DNA from: an uncultured Alistipes sp.
GTDB taxonomy: Bacteria; Bacteroidota; Bacteroidia; Bacteroidales; Rikenellaceae
Reading direction: 5' to 3'
NCBI GenBank assembly: GCA_910587675.1
Contig: CAJUMU010000015.1
Coordinates: 1 to 46,975 of the forward strand
DNA length: 46,975 nucleotides
The position numbers were made by a program, and so were the translations under genes. Below the pieces are notes generated by a model. The model did no database searches and was not told the DNA's origin. It saw nothing but the letters and a program-made list of their open reading frames with translations. Of the stretch, positions 8,203 through 16,500 are shown in pieces (the stretch's first letter is position 1; each line of letters starts with the position of its first letter).

Positions 8203-8601
8203 TTAGTAGATGTAGCACAATACCTCGCCGCCGACATTCTCCTTACGAGCCTTGGCGTCGGTCATGATACCCTTCGAAGTCGACAGGATGGCGATACCCA
8301 GACCGTTCAGCACTCGGGGCATGCTGTCCACCGACACATACTGACGCAAACCCGGGCGGCTTACGCGCTTCAGGTTCTTGATGGCGTTGACCTTGGTGGC
8401 CGCATCCCACTTCAGAGCGATCTTGATCGAGGGGTGACCCTTCTCGTCGGTGTCGAACTTGTAGGCCAAAATGTAACCCTGCTCGTAGAGAATCTTGGTG
8501 ATCTCGCGCTTAATTTTTGAACCGGGAGCTTCAACCACTTTGTGATTGGCTTTCACCGCGTTTCTAATTCGGGTCAGAAAATCCGCAATTGGATCTGTCA
8601 T
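8203..8601 (-). CDS. rpsH: 30S ribosomal protein S8
   Basis: S8 binds helix 21 of 16S rRNA early in assembly and in E. coli represses the spc operon. The 132 residues run from MTDPIADFLTRIRNAVKANH to LGIAILSTSKGIMTDAKARK and end NVGGEVLCYIY, the full family length. It is the first gene of the downstream half of the spc cluster here. Normally it follows rpsN within tens of bases, but here 1.1 kb of non-coding DNA intervenes. A TATATTTG element about 170 bp upstream probably drives rpsH to rplQ. Confidence 0.98.
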   Translation of the reverse strand: MTDPIADFLTRIRNAVKANHKVVEAPGSKIKREITKILYEQGYILAYKFDTDEKGHPSIKIALKWDAATKVNAIKNLKRVSRPGLRQYVSVDSMPRVLNGLGIAILSTSKGIMTDAKARKENVGGEVLCYIY

Positions 8602-9605
8602 AATGAATTAAAAATTAAAAATTAATAAAATTGTTTATCTTGTCGCGTCGGGTCCGGCGACCCTTCGCCTTTTTCGCAATATCGTTTGCGCCGCCGCATC
8701 CGCTCCGCCGCTCCGTTCCCATTCTAACCGACTGAGATTTAGGGCCATCGTCCGTTACGGTCGAAACGCGCGCAAATATACGAATTTTTTTCGGGAAATC
8801 GCCATAATTCAGGCAGATATTCGGATTTTCGGGCGTTCGCGCGTAAAAACCGACCGAAACGGACCGACCTCGCGGTTCCGACATACCGATCGTCGCATGA
8901 CAAAAGGCGTAACCGTCCCCGCGCTTCGCACGGCACTGCCACAACCCGTCGTCACTTGGAATCCCGCGGCGGACCATCCGCCCGAGGCTTCCGTTTTCAC
9001 GCACCGCCCGAACTCGAACACGAGCCCTTCGCGATCCCTGAAAGTGCAACTCGATGCCTAACCTTTTCCCTCGCCGCGCCACCGAGAAGTTACCGCCACA
9101 AGGCGGCACTTTCCCCGACGCTCGCAAACGAACTACTCGGGATTCTGCATCCGTATAGAATTTTTGTTCTTTTATATGGAGGTTTTTCTATATCCGAACG
9201 TCATCGAGCCGATCCGACGGCATCGGTCATCCGACGGCCGTTGCCCGCGGCCACAGGCCGCGTTTACAAGTCTGACCCTCCCCTAAATCCCCTCCTCGGA
9301 GGGGACTTTGGTCGCTACGCTCCGAAAAAGGTATCTTGGAAGTACCTCGAATATATTTTTCCCTCATAAGCGCAGGCACCGTTTGCGTTGCGACGAAAAC
9401 TTCGAATTGCGTCTCCGCTCATCCTCTTCGGTTCGCACGCACCGCCGACCTCTGCCGTCCATATATCGCCCGAAAATCCCGCAAACACACATTCACGATA
9501 TCCTCACACATCTTATATACACGGCCTCGTCGGGGAGGCACCCTCGAATAAAAATTCCGAGAGATAATCGACACCGATCAGGAGCCTCGGCTCCTTCCTG
9601 CGTCG
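8602..9605. other. Unusual non-coding spacer between rpsN and rpsH
   Basis: No reading frame in this ~1-kb stretch looks like a real protein: the frames that stay open are Arg/Ser/Pro-rich, match no family I know and lack good starts. Contents seen: a minus-strand promoter motif (8773-8780), a CCCCTCctcgGAGGGG hairpin (~9290-9305), a GGTA...TACC inverted repeat after it, and an AGGAGCC-TC-GGCTCCT palindrome (9580-9595). The spacer interrupts an otherwise tight operon. Confidence 0.75.
8773..8780 (-). promoter_or_regulatory. Promoter -7 element for rpsH-rplQ
   Basis: On the minus strand the sequence reads CGTATATTTGCGC, a perfect match to the Bacteroidota -7 consensus TAnnTTTG. No clear TTTG lies 19-21 bases further upstream, so the -33 element is weak. 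It is placed to serve rpsH and the genes after it, following a terminator behind rpsN. Confidence 0.6.
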
Positions 9606-9639
9606 AAAAAACGCAAGGGACGCAACACCGTCGCGCCCC
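9606..9639 (-). terminator. Terminator-like hairpin after rpsN
   Basis: On the minus strand GGGGCGCGAC and GTTGCGTCCC pair over 10 bp (two G-U pairs) around the loop GGT, followed by TTGCG and six T residues. It lies about 57 bp past the rpsN stop codon. The T run begins five bases after the stem, slightly further than in a textbook terminator. Confidence 0.62.
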
Positions 9640-9695
9640 TGCGCGATTTTAGTTTAACGAGGTCCGCACTCACTCGCGCGGCCCTCGTGAATCCG

Positions 9696-9992
9696 CTACC
9701 AGCTGGCCTTCTTCACACCCGGGATCAGACCGCTCGAAGCCATCTCGCGGAACTGAATACGGCTGATGCCGAACTGGCGCATGTAACCCTTCGGACGACC
9801 CGTCAGCTTGCAACGGTTGTGCTGGCGGATGGGATTCGAGTTGCGGGGCAGCTTCGAAAGAGCTATCCAAGCCTCCTCGTGATCCATCTCGCCGCTCTTA
9901 ACCTTGGCGGCAATCTCCTCGCGCTTGTGAGCGTAACGGTTTGCAAGTTTCACACGCTTTACCTCGCGTGCTTTCATTGATTCTTTTGCCAT
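9696..9992 (-). CDS. rpsN: 30S ribosomal protein S14 (zinc-independent)
   Basis: S14 is a late-binding protein of the head of the small subunit. The 98 residues begin MAKESMKAREVKRVKLANRY and end with the conserved RKGYMR-like and SRIQFREMASSGLIPGVKKASW segments. It resembles the long E. coli-type S14 and lacks the CxxC...CxxC zinc site of the short type; a single Cys remains (NRCKLTGRPKGY). It is 3 bp after rplE and is the last gene of the upstream transcription unit if the hairpin behind it works. Confidence 0.97.
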   Translation of the reverse strand: MAKESMKAREVKRVKLANRYAHKREEIAAKVKSGEMDHEEAWIALSKLPRNSNPIRQHNRCKLTGRPKGYMRQFGISRIQFREMASSGLIPGVKKASW

Positions 9993-9995
9993 ATC

Positions 9996-10559
9996 CTATT
10001 GGTTATTCTTTTTAGCGTTCTTGAAAGGAAGACCGAACTCGCGCAGCAGGGCGTGGCCCTCCTCGTCGCTCTGAGCCGTGGTCACGAAAGTTATCTCCAT
10101 ACCGAAGATCTTGGTGATCTTGTCGATATCGATCTCGGGGAAGATAATCTGCTCGGTGATGCCGAGGGTGTAGTTGCCGCGGCCGTCGAACTTCTCGTTG
10201 ATACCCTTGAAGTCGCGGATACGGGGCAGAGCCACGGCGATCAGACGCTCCAAGAACTCGTACATACGATCCTGACGGAGCGTTACGCGAACGCCGATGG
10301 GCATGCCGCGACGCAACTTGAAGTTAGAGATATCCTTCTTCGACTTGGTCTGAACTGCTTTCTGACCTGTTATCTGGGTAAGCTCGGCCTGAGCCACGTC
10401 GATAAGCTTCTTATCGGCCACGGCCTGACCCATACCCTGATTGATAACGATCTTCTCGAGTTTGGGACACTGCATTACGCTGGTGTAGCCGAACTCCTTC
10501 ATGAGAGCGGGAACGATCTGCTCTCTGTACTGGGTTTTGAGTGTAGGTACGTATGCCAT
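9996..10559 (-). CDS. rplE: 50S ribosomal protein L5
   Basis: L5 binds 5S rRNA and contacts S13 and the P-site tRNA. The 187 residues start MAYVPTLKTQYREQIVPALM and contain the family motif around KLEKIVINQGMGQAVADK, the C-terminal NYTLGITEQIIFPEIDIDKI and the end RAGLPFKN-like (REFGLPFKNAKKNNQ). Its ATG overlaps the rplX stop codon by one base (TAATG), so the two genes are probably translationally coupled. Confidence 0.98.
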   Translation of the reverse strand: MAYVPTLKTQYREQIVPALMKEFGYTSVMQCPKLEKIVINQGMGQAVADKKLIDVAQAELTQITGQKAVQTKSKKDISNFKLRRGMPIGVRVTLRQDRMYEFLERLIAVALPRIRDFKGINEKFDGRGNYTLGITEQIIFPEIDIDKITKIFGMEITFVTTAQSDEEGHALLREFGLPFKNAKKNNQ

Positions 10560-10882
10560 TATTTGATCTCCTCTCCTGACTTTTTAGCGTAACGAACTAA
10601 TTTACCGTTTGCATCCGCCTTGCGGCCTATGCGAGTGGGCTTGCCGCTCTTGGGATCGAGCACCTGCAAATTCGAGATGTGAATCGGAGCCTCCTGCTCG
10701 ACGATTCCACCCTGAGGATTCTGAGCATTGGGCTTGGTGGCCTTCTTGCACATGTTCACGCCCTCAACGACCGCGCGCTTCTTGGCAGCGTCGACCTTCA
10801 GGACTTTGCCCTGCTGGCCCTTGCTGTCGCCCGCGTTGACGTAAACCACATCCCCCTTCTTAATATGTAATTTGACTGACAT
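10559..10882 (-). CDS. rplX: 50S ribosomal protein L24
   Basis: L24 starts assembly of the large subunit and lies near the tunnel exit. The 107 residues include the KOW motif (KKGDVVYVNAGDSKGQQGKV, residues ~8-27) and the segments VEGVNMCKKATKPNAQNPQG and EAPIHISNLQVLDPKSGKPT. Length and order are normal: 20 bp after rplN, with a one-base overlap to rplE. Confidence 0.98.
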   Translation of the reverse strand: MSVKLHIKKGDVVYVNAGDSKGQQGKVLKVDAAKKRAVVEGVNMCKKATKPNAQNPQGGIVEQEAPIHISNLQVLDPKSGKPTRIGRKADANGKLVRYAKKSGEEIK

Positions 10883-10902
10883 CTTTTAATCTGTTTTTTA
10901 TA

Positions 10903-11268
10903 TTACAATACTTCAGGTGCCAATGAGATGATCTTCATATACTGATCGCGCAGCTCGCGGGCCACGGGACCGAAGATACGGGTTCCGCGCATCTCGCCCT
11001 GATTGTTAAGGAGCACGACGGCGTTGTCATCGAAACGAATGTACGAACCGTTGGCACGTCTGATCTCCTTGGTCGTTCTCACCACCACCGCTTTCGATAC
11101 GGCGCCCTTCTTGACGTCGCCCGAGGGGCTCGCGCTCTTCACCGCAACGACGATCTTGTCGCCGATCGAGGCGTAGCGACGCTTCGTTCCGCCAAGCACA
11201 CGAATGCAAAGAACCTCCTTCGCACCGCTGTTGTCAGCTACTACTAATCTACTTTCTTGCTGTATCAT
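10903..11268 (-). CDS. rplN: 50S ribosomal protein L14
   Basis: L14 forms an intersubunit bridge together with 16S rRNA. The 121 residues begin MIQQESRLVVADNSGAKEVL and contain IRVLGGTKRRYASIGDKIVV and RGTRIFGPVARELRDQYMKI, ending SLAPEVL. These segments span the complete family. It lies 2 bp after rpsQ and 20 bp before rplX. Confidence 0.98.
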   Translation of the reverse strand: MIQQESRLVVADNSGAKEVLCIRVLGGTKRRYASIGDKIVVAVKSASPSGDVKKGAVSKAVVVRTTKEIRRANGSYIRFDDNAVVLLNNQGEMRGTRIFGPVARELRDQYMKIISLAPEVL

Positions 11269-11270
11269 AA

Positions 11271-11525
11271 CTACTTAGCTCTTTCAATGATTTGTACTAA
11301 TCTCCAACGCTTGGTTTTGCTCAGAGGGCGGGTCTCCATGATGCGGACGGTATCGCCCTCCTTCACGGTCTCGTCGGTACACTCGGCTACGAACTTGGTA
11401 GTCTTGTTCACGAACTTACCGTAGATGGGGTGCTTCACCTTACGCGCCACGGCAACCACAATGGTTTTCTCCATTTTGTTGCTGACAACCAACCCGATAC
11501 GCTCTTTTCTAAGATTTCTTTCCAT
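11271..11525 (-). CDS. rpsQ: 30S ribosomal protein S17
   Basis: S17 is a primary 16S rRNA binder with an OB fold. The chosen ATG gives 84 residues starting MERNLRKERIGLVVSNKMEK, the usual N-terminus; an ATG five codons earlier would overlap rpmC and add MLITT, which is not conserved. The family segments TIVVAVARKVKHPIYGKFVN and VRIMETRPLSKTKRWRLVQI are present. It follows rpmC by 8 bp and precedes rplN by 2 bp. Confidence 0.96.
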   Translation of the reverse strand: MERNLRKERIGLVVSNKMEKTIVVAVARKVKHPIYGKFVNKTTKFVAECTDETVKEGDTVRIMETRPLSKTKRWRLVQIIERAK

Positions 11526-11533
11526 AGTGGTAA

Positions 11534-11728
11534 TTAACATTTAGGGTTCTTTTGACGCAGAATCGTCAGCATGCGAGCTATATCTCTGCGGGATTTCTTT
11601 ATAATCGACGGATTCTCGATCGGCGATACAGCGTGCTGCACCTTCAGCGTGGCGAGCTGCGCCTTCTCAGCGGCGATGCGCTCCTGCAGATCCTGAACCG
11701 ACATATCCTTTATTTCAGCACTTTTCAT
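11534..11728 (-). CDS. rpmC: 50S ribosomal protein L29
   Basis: L29 lies near the tunnel exit of the large subunit, where chaperones and the signal recognition particle dock. The 64 residues form the expected helical hairpin: MKSAEIKDMSVQDLQERIAA, then KAQLATLKVQHAVSPIENPS, then RDIARMLTILRQKNPKC. The motif ENPSIIKKSRRDIARMLTIL is the family signature. It is 18 bp after rplP. Confidence 0.97.
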   Translation of the reverse strand: MKSAEIKDMSVQDLQERIAAEKAQLATLKVQHAVSPIENPSIIKKSRRDIARMLTILRQKNPKC

Positions 11729-11746
11729 GTCTTTCTCGTTTAAGGA

Positions 11747-12166
11747 TTATTCAACGTAGTCGCGTCTTACGATAAACTTGGTCGTAATGGGCAGCTTCTG
11801 AGCGCCCAGACGGAGCGCCTCCTGAGCGATCTCCAAGGGCACGCCCTCGGCCTCGAAAAGGATACGTCCCGGGGTAACGGGAGCCACGAATCCTTCGGGA
11901 TTACCCTTACCCTTACCCATACGCACCTCGGCGGGCTTCTTCGTGATGGGTTTGTCGGGGAAGATGCGGATCCAGATCTGACCCTCACGCTTCATGTAAC
12001 GGGTGATGGCCTGACGGGCCGCCTCTATCTGACGACCGGTGATCCAAGTCGACTCAAGTGCCTTGATTCCGAACGAACCGTATGCAAGCTGGTTTCCTCT
12101 TTGAGCGAAACCCTTCATACGACCCTTTTGCATTCTTCTAAATTTGGTCTTTTTTGGCTGTAACAT
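11747..12166 (-). CDS. rplP: 50S ribosomal protein L16
   Basis: L16 binds late and lies close to the peptidyl transferase centre and the A-site tRNA. The 139 residues start MLQPKKTKFRRMQKGRMKGF and include WITGRQIEAARQAITRYMKR, IRIFPDKPITKKPAEVRMGK and GKGNPEGFVAPVTPGRILFE, which cover both family signatures. It lies 23 bp after rpsC and 18 bp before rpmC. Confidence 0.98.
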   Translation of the reverse strand: MLQPKKTKFRRMQKGRMKGFAQRGNQLAYGSFGIKALESTWITGRQIEAARQAITRYMKREGQIWIRIFPDKPITKKPAEVRMGKGKGNPEGFVAPVTPGRILFEAEGVPLEIAQEALRLGAQKLPITTKFIVRRDYVE

Positions 12167-12189
12167 AATGTTTTTTCGCTTAAAAGGTC

Positions 12190-12927
12190 CTACTTACTGT
12201 TGTTATTACGTCTTTTGCGGGGAGCGCCCTTGCCGCCGCGATGCTGCGGAGCGTTGCCGGCCTGCTGCGAAGCGGCACCCTGAATCTCGAACAGGTCGCG
12301 CTTGCCGTAAACCGTGCCGTGGCAGATCCACGTCTTGATACCCAGAATACCCACCTTGGTGAGAGCCTCGGCCAAGCAGTAGTCCACGTCGGCGCGGAAA
12401 GTGTGCAACGGAATACGTCCCTCCTTTATGGTCTCGCTGCGGGCCATTTCGGCGCCGCCCACGCGACCCGAGATCTGGATCTTGATACCCTCGGCGCCCA
12501 TGCGCATCGTCGAAGCGACGGTGGTCTTGATGGCGCGGCGGTACGACACGCGGCCCTCCAGCTGGCGGGCGATGTTGTTGGCGACGATCACGGCGTCCAC
12601 CTCGGGGCGCTTGACCTCGAAGATGTTGATCTGAATCTCCTTGCCGGTGAGCTTCTTCAGCTCCTCCTTCAACTTGTCGACCTCCTGACCGCCCTTGCCG
12701 ATGATGATGCCCGGGCGCGCCGTCGAGATGGTTACGGTAACCAGCTTGAGCGTACGCTCGATGATGATCTTCGAGATACTTGCCTTGGCCAAACGGACAT
12801 TCAAGTACTTACGGATCTTAGCGTCTTCTACCAATTTCTCTGAGAAATCCTTACCACCATACCAGTTGGAATCCCAACCCTTGATGATACCGAGACGGTT
12901 TGCTATTGGATTTACTTTCTGTCCCAT
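12190..12927 (-). CDS. rpsC: 30S ribosomal protein S3
   Basis: S3 lies at the mRNA entry channel and has helicase-related function with S4. The 245 residues have an N-terminal type II KH domain (TARPGIIIGKGGQEVDKLKE near residue 80, with the GxxG loop GKGG) and the C-terminal S3 domain (GVRGAEMARSETIKEG-like: GRVGGAEMARSETIKEGRIP). A basic, Asn/Arg-rich tail ends the protein. It lies 4 bp after rplV. Confidence 0.98.
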   Translation of the reverse strand: MGQKVNPIANRLGIIKGWDSNWYGGKDFSEKLVEDAKIRKYLNVRLAKASISKIIIERTLKLVTVTISTARPGIIIGKGGQEVDKLKEELKKLTGKEIQINIFEVKRPEVDAVIVANNIARQLEGRVSYRRAIKTTVASTMRMGAEGIKIQISGRVGGAEMARSETIKEGRIPLHTFRADVDYCLAEALTKVGILGIKTWICHGTVYGKRDLFEIQGAASQQAGNAPQHRGGKGAPRKRRNNNSK

Positions 12928-12931
12928 TTGT

Positions 12932-13342
12932 TTAGTTGTTTTCTGCGGTTACCATTTTGTCTACTACTATGGTCACGTGGTTCGAACGCTTGCGAATGCG
13001 GTGAGCGCGACCCTGCGGAGCGGGCTGTATGCGCTTGAGCATGCGGCCGCCGTCGACCATGATCTCCTTAACGCAGAGAGTTACATCCTCCAGACGCTCG
13101 CCCTCGTTCTTGGCCTCCCAGTTGGCGATAGCCGACTTGAGGAGCTTCTCCAAACGGATAGATGCCTCCTTCTTCGAATAGCGAAGGATACCCAGCGCCT
13201 TATTGATCTCCACACCGCGGATGATGTCGGCCACGAGGCGCATCTTGCGGGGAGAGGTCGGGCAATCGCGCATGATGGCGATGGCCTTCTGCTTCTTTTC
13301 AGCCTTTAATTTCTCGGCTCTTATTGCTTTTCTTGCACCCAT
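12932..13342 (-). CDS. rplV: 50S ribosomal protein L22
   Basis: L22 lines the exit tunnel with its long beta hairpin. The 136 residues contain RDCPTSPRKMRLVADIIRGV, the helical middle part, and the hairpin region with VKEIMVDGGRMLKRIQPAPQ and RAHRIRKRSNHVTIVVDKMV. The tip region shows no duplication or deletion of the kind seen in macrolide-resistant mutants. An N-terminal Lys-rich extension (MGARKAIRAEKLKAEKKQ) is typical of this phylum. It lies 8 bp after rpsS. Confidence 0.97.
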   Translation of the reverse strand: MGARKAIRAEKLKAEKKQKAIAIMRDCPTSPRKMRLVADIIRGVEINKALGILRYSKKEASIRLEKLLKSAIANWEAKNEGERLEDVTLCVKEIMVDGGRMLKRIQPAPQGRAHRIRKRSNHVTIVVDKMVTAENN

Positions 13343-13350
13343 TGTCTTTC

Positions 13351-13620
13351 CTATTTTTTCTTGTTACCTGCATGACCACGGAAATTGCGGGTGGGGGCGA
13401 ACTCGCCCAGCTTGTGACCCACCATATTCTCGGTTACGTAAACGGGAATGAACTTATTTCCGTTGTGGACAGCGATCGTCTGACCAACGAAGTCAGGCGA
13501 AATCATACTTGCTCGCGACCATGTCTTGATGACAGTCTTCTTGTTACCCTCGGCCTGAGCGACTACTTTCGCCTCCAGCTTGGGGTCGATGAATGGTCCT
13601 TTTTTTAATGAACGGCTCAT
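13351..13620 (-). CDS. rpsS: 30S ribosomal protein S19
   Basis: S19 sits in the head of the small subunit and forms a complex with S13. The 89 residues run MSRSLKKGPFIDPKLEAKVV to PTRNFRGHAGNKKK, with the family signature VHNGNKFIPVYVTENMVGHK and LGEFAPTRNF in the C-terminal third. It lies 16 bp after rplB and 8 bp before rplV, the standard S10-operon order. Confidence 0.98.
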   Translation of the reverse strand: MSRSLKKGPFIDPKLEAKVVAQAEGNKKTVIKTWSRASMISPDFVGQTIAVHNGNKFIPVYVTENMVGHKLGEFAPTRNFRGHAGNKKK

Positions 13621-13636
13621 TATGATACTCTTTTAA

Positions 13637-14461
13637 TTATTTTTTCTTCTTTGAAATAATGAACTTGGAGGTCGTCTTCTTCGGGTTACGAGTCTTATAA
13701 CCCTTAGCCAACAATCCCTTGCGCGAACGCGGGTGACCTCCCGAAGCGCGGCCTTCGCCACCACCCATCGGGTGATCGACGGGGTTCATCACCACACCGC
13801 GGTTGCGCGGACGGCGGCCCTGCCAACGGCTGCGACCTGCCTTACCCGAGCTTTCGAGGTTGTGATCGACGTTCGACACCACGCCTACCGTGGCGCGGCA
13901 AGTTACGAGTACCATACGAGTCTCACCTGAAGGCAACTTGATGATAGCGAATTTTCCTTCGCGTGCCAAAAGCTGAGCGTACGAACCGGCAGAACGAGCC
14001 ATCGCGGCTCCCTGACCCGGGTAGAGTTCGATGTTGTGAACCACGGTTCCCAGAGGCACTTCGCTCAGGAACAAGGTGTTGCCCACTTCGGGAGCGACGC
14101 CCGCACCGCTCATCACGGTCTGGCCCACCTTAAGTCCGTTGGGAGCGAGGATGTAGCTCTTCTCGCCGTCGGCATACACAACGAGTGCAATGCGTGCGGT
14201 ACGATTGGGATCGTACTCGATAGTCTTTACAGTTGCGGCAATACCGTCCTTCGAGCGCTTGAAGTCGACGTTACGATACATCTGCTTGTGGCCGCCGCCG
14301 ATGTAGCGCACGGTCATCTTACCCGTATTGTTACGTCCGCCCGAGCTCTTCTTGGGGCTGAGCAACGACTTTTCAGGCACCGAGCAGGTGATCTCGTCGA
14401 AAGTGCCTATGATCTTATGTCTGGTACCGGCTGTTACCGGCTTAAACTTTCTTACTGCCAT
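13637..14461 (-). CDS. rplB: 50S ribosomal protein L2
   Basis: L2 is needed for subunit association and peptidyl transferase activity. The 274 residues hold the N-terminal OB-fold domain (GRNNTGKMTVRYIGGGHKQM) and the C-terminal SH3-like domain, with the highly conserved VVMNPVDHPMGGGEGRASGG, in which the His of DHPMGG is the functionally important one, and the basic end RKGLLAKGYKTRNPKKTTSK. The length is ordinary. It lies 5 bp after rplW. Confidence 0.98.
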   Translation of the reverse strand: MAVRKFKPVTAGTRHKIIGTFDEITCSVPEKSLLSPKKSSGGRNNTGKMTVRYIGGGHKQMYRNVDFKRSKDGIAATVKTIEYDPNRTARIALVVYADGEKSYILAPNGLKVGQTVMSGAGVAPEVGNTLFLSEVPLGTVVHNIELYPGQGAAMARSAGSYAQLLAREGKFAIIKLPSGETRMVLVTCRATVGVVSNVDHNLESSGKAGRSRWQGRRPRNRGVVMNPVDHPMGGGEGRASGGHPRSRKGLLAKGYKTRNPKKTTSKFIISKKKK

Positions 14462-14466
14462 CTCTG

Positions 14467-14757
14467 TTAGATATTACTGTAAAAATCTATCTTATCTCCA
14501 TCCTTCAAGGTGACGATAGCCTTCTTGAAGTTATTGGCGCGGCCCTCCAACAGACCTGCCTTAGTGTAACGGCTCTTCAGCTTGCCCATGCAGCGGATAG
14601 TGTTCACATCCGTCACCACGACGTTGTACATCTGCTCCACGGCATTGCGGATTTGCAGCTTGTTAGCTCTCACGTCAACGATAAAACCGTAGCGGTTCAG
14701 TTTCTCGCCCTGAATCGTCATTTTCTCGGTCAGTACAGGCTTAATAATTACTTCCAT
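14467..14757 (-). CDS. rplW: 50S ribosomal protein L23
   Basis: L23 borders the tunnel exit and is the docking site for trigger factor and the signal recognition particle. The 96 residues start MEVIIKPVLTEKMTIQGEKL and include the segment RYGFIVDVRANKLQIRNAVE and the end VTLKDGDKIDFYSNI. All conserved L23 features are present. It lies 14 bp after rplD and 5 bp before rplB. Confidence 0.97.
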   Translation of the reverse strand: MEVIIKPVLTEKMTIQGEKLNRYGFIVDVRANKLQIRNAVEQMYNVVVTDVNTIRCMGKLKSRYTKAGLLEGRANNFKKAIVTLKDGDKIDFYSNI

Positions 14758-14771
14758 CTTTTAATGCGTTT

Positions 14772-15398
14772 TTAAGCTAACATTACATTCAATACGTTTT
14801 CCGCACCCTCGACCATTACCAGAGTATTGGCGTTCATGACCTCGTAGGTGTTGATGTTGGCAGCCAGAACCGGCTTCACCGAGGGGATGTTGCGGCACGA
14901 GAGCTGAAGGTTGGCGTTGCCCTCGGGCAGAACCAGCAGAACCTTCTTGTCCGCAACTTTCAGAGCTTCGGTAAGAGCTATCACCTGCTTGGTCTTGGGA
15001 GCCTCCAGCGAGAGCATCTCCACAACGGTGATGGCGCCGGCCTGAGCCTTGTAAGAGAGAGCGCTGCGACGAGCCAGACGCTTCAGCTTCTTGTTGAGCT
15101 TGAAGCTGTAATCGCGCGGCACGGGACCGAAGATACGGCCGCCGCCCGGGAACAGAGGCGATTTGATGCTGCCGCAACGCGCGCCGCCGGTACCCTTCTG
15201 ACGCTTCAGCTTGCGGGTCGAGCCTGCAACCTCGTTACGTTGCTTCGACTTGTGAGTACCCTGACGCTGATCGGCCAGATACTGCTTTACGTCGAGGTAG
15301 ATAGCGTGGTCATTAGCCTCCACGCCGAAGACCGCATCCGAAAGGACCACCTTACGTCCGGTCTCTTGTCCTTGTGTGTTCAAAACAGCTAATTCCAT
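14772..15398 (-). CDS. rplD: 50S ribosomal protein L4
   Basis: L4 reaches into the exit tunnel and in some bacteria represses its own operon. The chosen ATG gives 208 residues starting MELAVLNTQGQETGRKVVLS, one base past the rplC stop codon; an upstream start four codons earlier would add MRSS and overlap rplC. The long tunnel loop is visible (KLKRQKGTGGARCGSIKSPL, FPGGGRIFGPVPRDYSFKLN), with the conserved RDY followed by the C-terminal Rossmann-like part. Confidence 0.96.
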   Translation of the reverse strand: MELAVLNTQGQETGRKVVLSDAVFGVEANDHAIYLDVKQYLADQRQGTHKSKQRNEVAGSTRKLKRQKGTGGARCGSIKSPLFPGGGRIFGPVPRDYSFKLNKKLKRLARRSALSYKAQAGAITVVEMLSLEAPKTKQVIALTEALKVADKKVLLVLPEGNANLQLSCRNIPSVKPVLAANINTYEVMNANTLVMVEGAENVLNVMLA

Positions 15399-15399
15399 A

Positions 15400-16014
15400 C
15401 TACTTCTCAATTGTTAAATAAGCACCCTTAGCCCCGGGAATCGAGCCCTTCACCAGAATGAGGTTGTTCTCGGGAATGATTTTCAAAACTTTAAGGTTCA
15501 CCACCTTAACCTGATCGCCACCCATGCGTCCGGCCAAACGCTTGCCTTTGAACACACGCGAGGGATACGACGACGCGCCCAGCGAACCGGGCTTGCGCTG
15601 ACGGTTGTGCTGACCGTGGGTCTGACCGCCCACGCCGCCGAAACCGTGACGCTTCACGACGCCCTGAAAGCCTTTACCCTTCGAGATCCCCGTCACGTCT
15701 ACCCAGTCCTCCTCCGAGAACATGTCGACCGTGAGGGTGTCGCCGAGGTTCACTTCAGGCATACCCTTGAACTCAGCCATCTTGCGCTTGGGAGTGGTGC
15801 CCGCTTTCTTGAAGTGACCTAACAAACTGTTGCTGGTGTGTTTTTCACTCTTGTCGTCATAGGCAATCTGCACGGCTTCGTAAGAGTCCTTCTCCACCGT
15901 CTTGATTTGCGTAACTACACACGGACCAGCCTCAATGACAGTGCATGGTATGTTCTTACCCTCGGCACTGTAAACGGAAGTCATTCCGATTTTCTTTCCA
16001 ATTAGTCCTGACAT
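15400..16014 (-). CDS. rplC: 50S ribosomal protein L3
   Basis: L3 starts large-subunit assembly and sends a loop toward the peptidyl transferase centre. The 204 residues begin MSGLIGKKIGMTSVYSAEGK and include the signature DVTGISKGKGFQGVVKRHGF, then GGQTHGQHNRQRKPGSLGAS and RLAGRMGGDQVKVVNLKVLK. The sensitive loop region looks wild type. It is followed one base later by rplD. A 166-bp gap separates it from rpsJ; I see no hairpin with a T run and no TAnnTTTG motif in that gap. Confidence 0.98.
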   Translation of the reverse strand: MSGLIGKKIGMTSVYSAEGKNIPCTVIEAGPCVVTQIKTVEKDSYEAVQIAYDDKSEKHTSNSLLGHFKKAGTTPKRKMAEFKGMPEVNLGDTLTVDMFSEEDWVDVTGISKGKGFQGVVKRHGFGGVGGQTHGQHNRQRKPGSLGASSYPSRVFKGKRLAGRMGGDQVKVVNLKVLKIIPENNLILVKGSIPGAKGAYLTIEK

Positions 16015-16180
16015 TTTTCTGTCGAATTACGTTTGTTAAAAAGTGATTTGTATTTTTTTCTTGCGTTTAGTTGCATTGTTTACCGCCGCGCGCAGGTTCC
16101 GGCCGCCGCAGCGTCGTGGTAATCGCAGAGATTCGGGACGCAACAAATCAATGCGCCCCGAGTCTGCGGTATCGAAGTTA

Positions 16181-16486
16181 TCAAACCTTGATCTCGACCT
16201 CCACGCCCGAAGGAAGCTCCAGCTTCATCAGAGCGTCGATAGTCTTGGGGGTCGACGAGTAGATGTCGATAATGCGCTTGAAAGTGCAGAACTGGAACTG
16301 CTCGCGAGCCTTCTTGTTAACGAACGTCGAGCGGTTCACCGTAAAAATCTGCTTTCTCGTGGGCAGGGGCACCGGACCGCTCACCATGGCGTCGGTAGCC
16401 TTCACCGTCTTCACGATCTTCTCGGCCGACTTGTCCACCAAGTTGTGGTCGAAAGACTTGAGTTTGATTCTAATTTTCTGGTTCAT
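16181..16486 (-). CDS. rpsJ: 30S ribosomal protein S10
   Basis: S10 belongs to the head of the small subunit and, as NusE, also takes part in transcription antitermination. The 101 residues start MNQKIRIKLKSFDHNLVDKS and contain GPVPLPTRKQIFTVNRSTFV-NKKAREQF, which matches the family. It follows fusA by 14 bp. No tuf gene lies between fusA and rpsJ as in E. coli; in Bacteroidota tuf is normally elsewhere. Confidence 0.98.
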   Translation of the reverse strand: MNQKIRIKLKSFDHNLVDKSAEKIVKTVKATDAMVSGPVPLPTRKQIFTVNRSTFVNKKAREQFQFCTFKRIIDIYSSTPKTIDALMKLELPSGVEVEIKV

Positions 16487-16500
16487 ATTTTAACTCGTTA

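Noticed and set aside
8615..9369. Open frames in the rpsN-rpsH spacer
   Set aside because: Low-complexity, Arg-rich translations on both strands, no homology by eye, and one contains the promoter motif.
16015..16180. Promoter or terminator between rpsJ and rplC
   Set aside because: No TAnnTTTG motif and no hairpin with a T run were found in the 166-bp gap.
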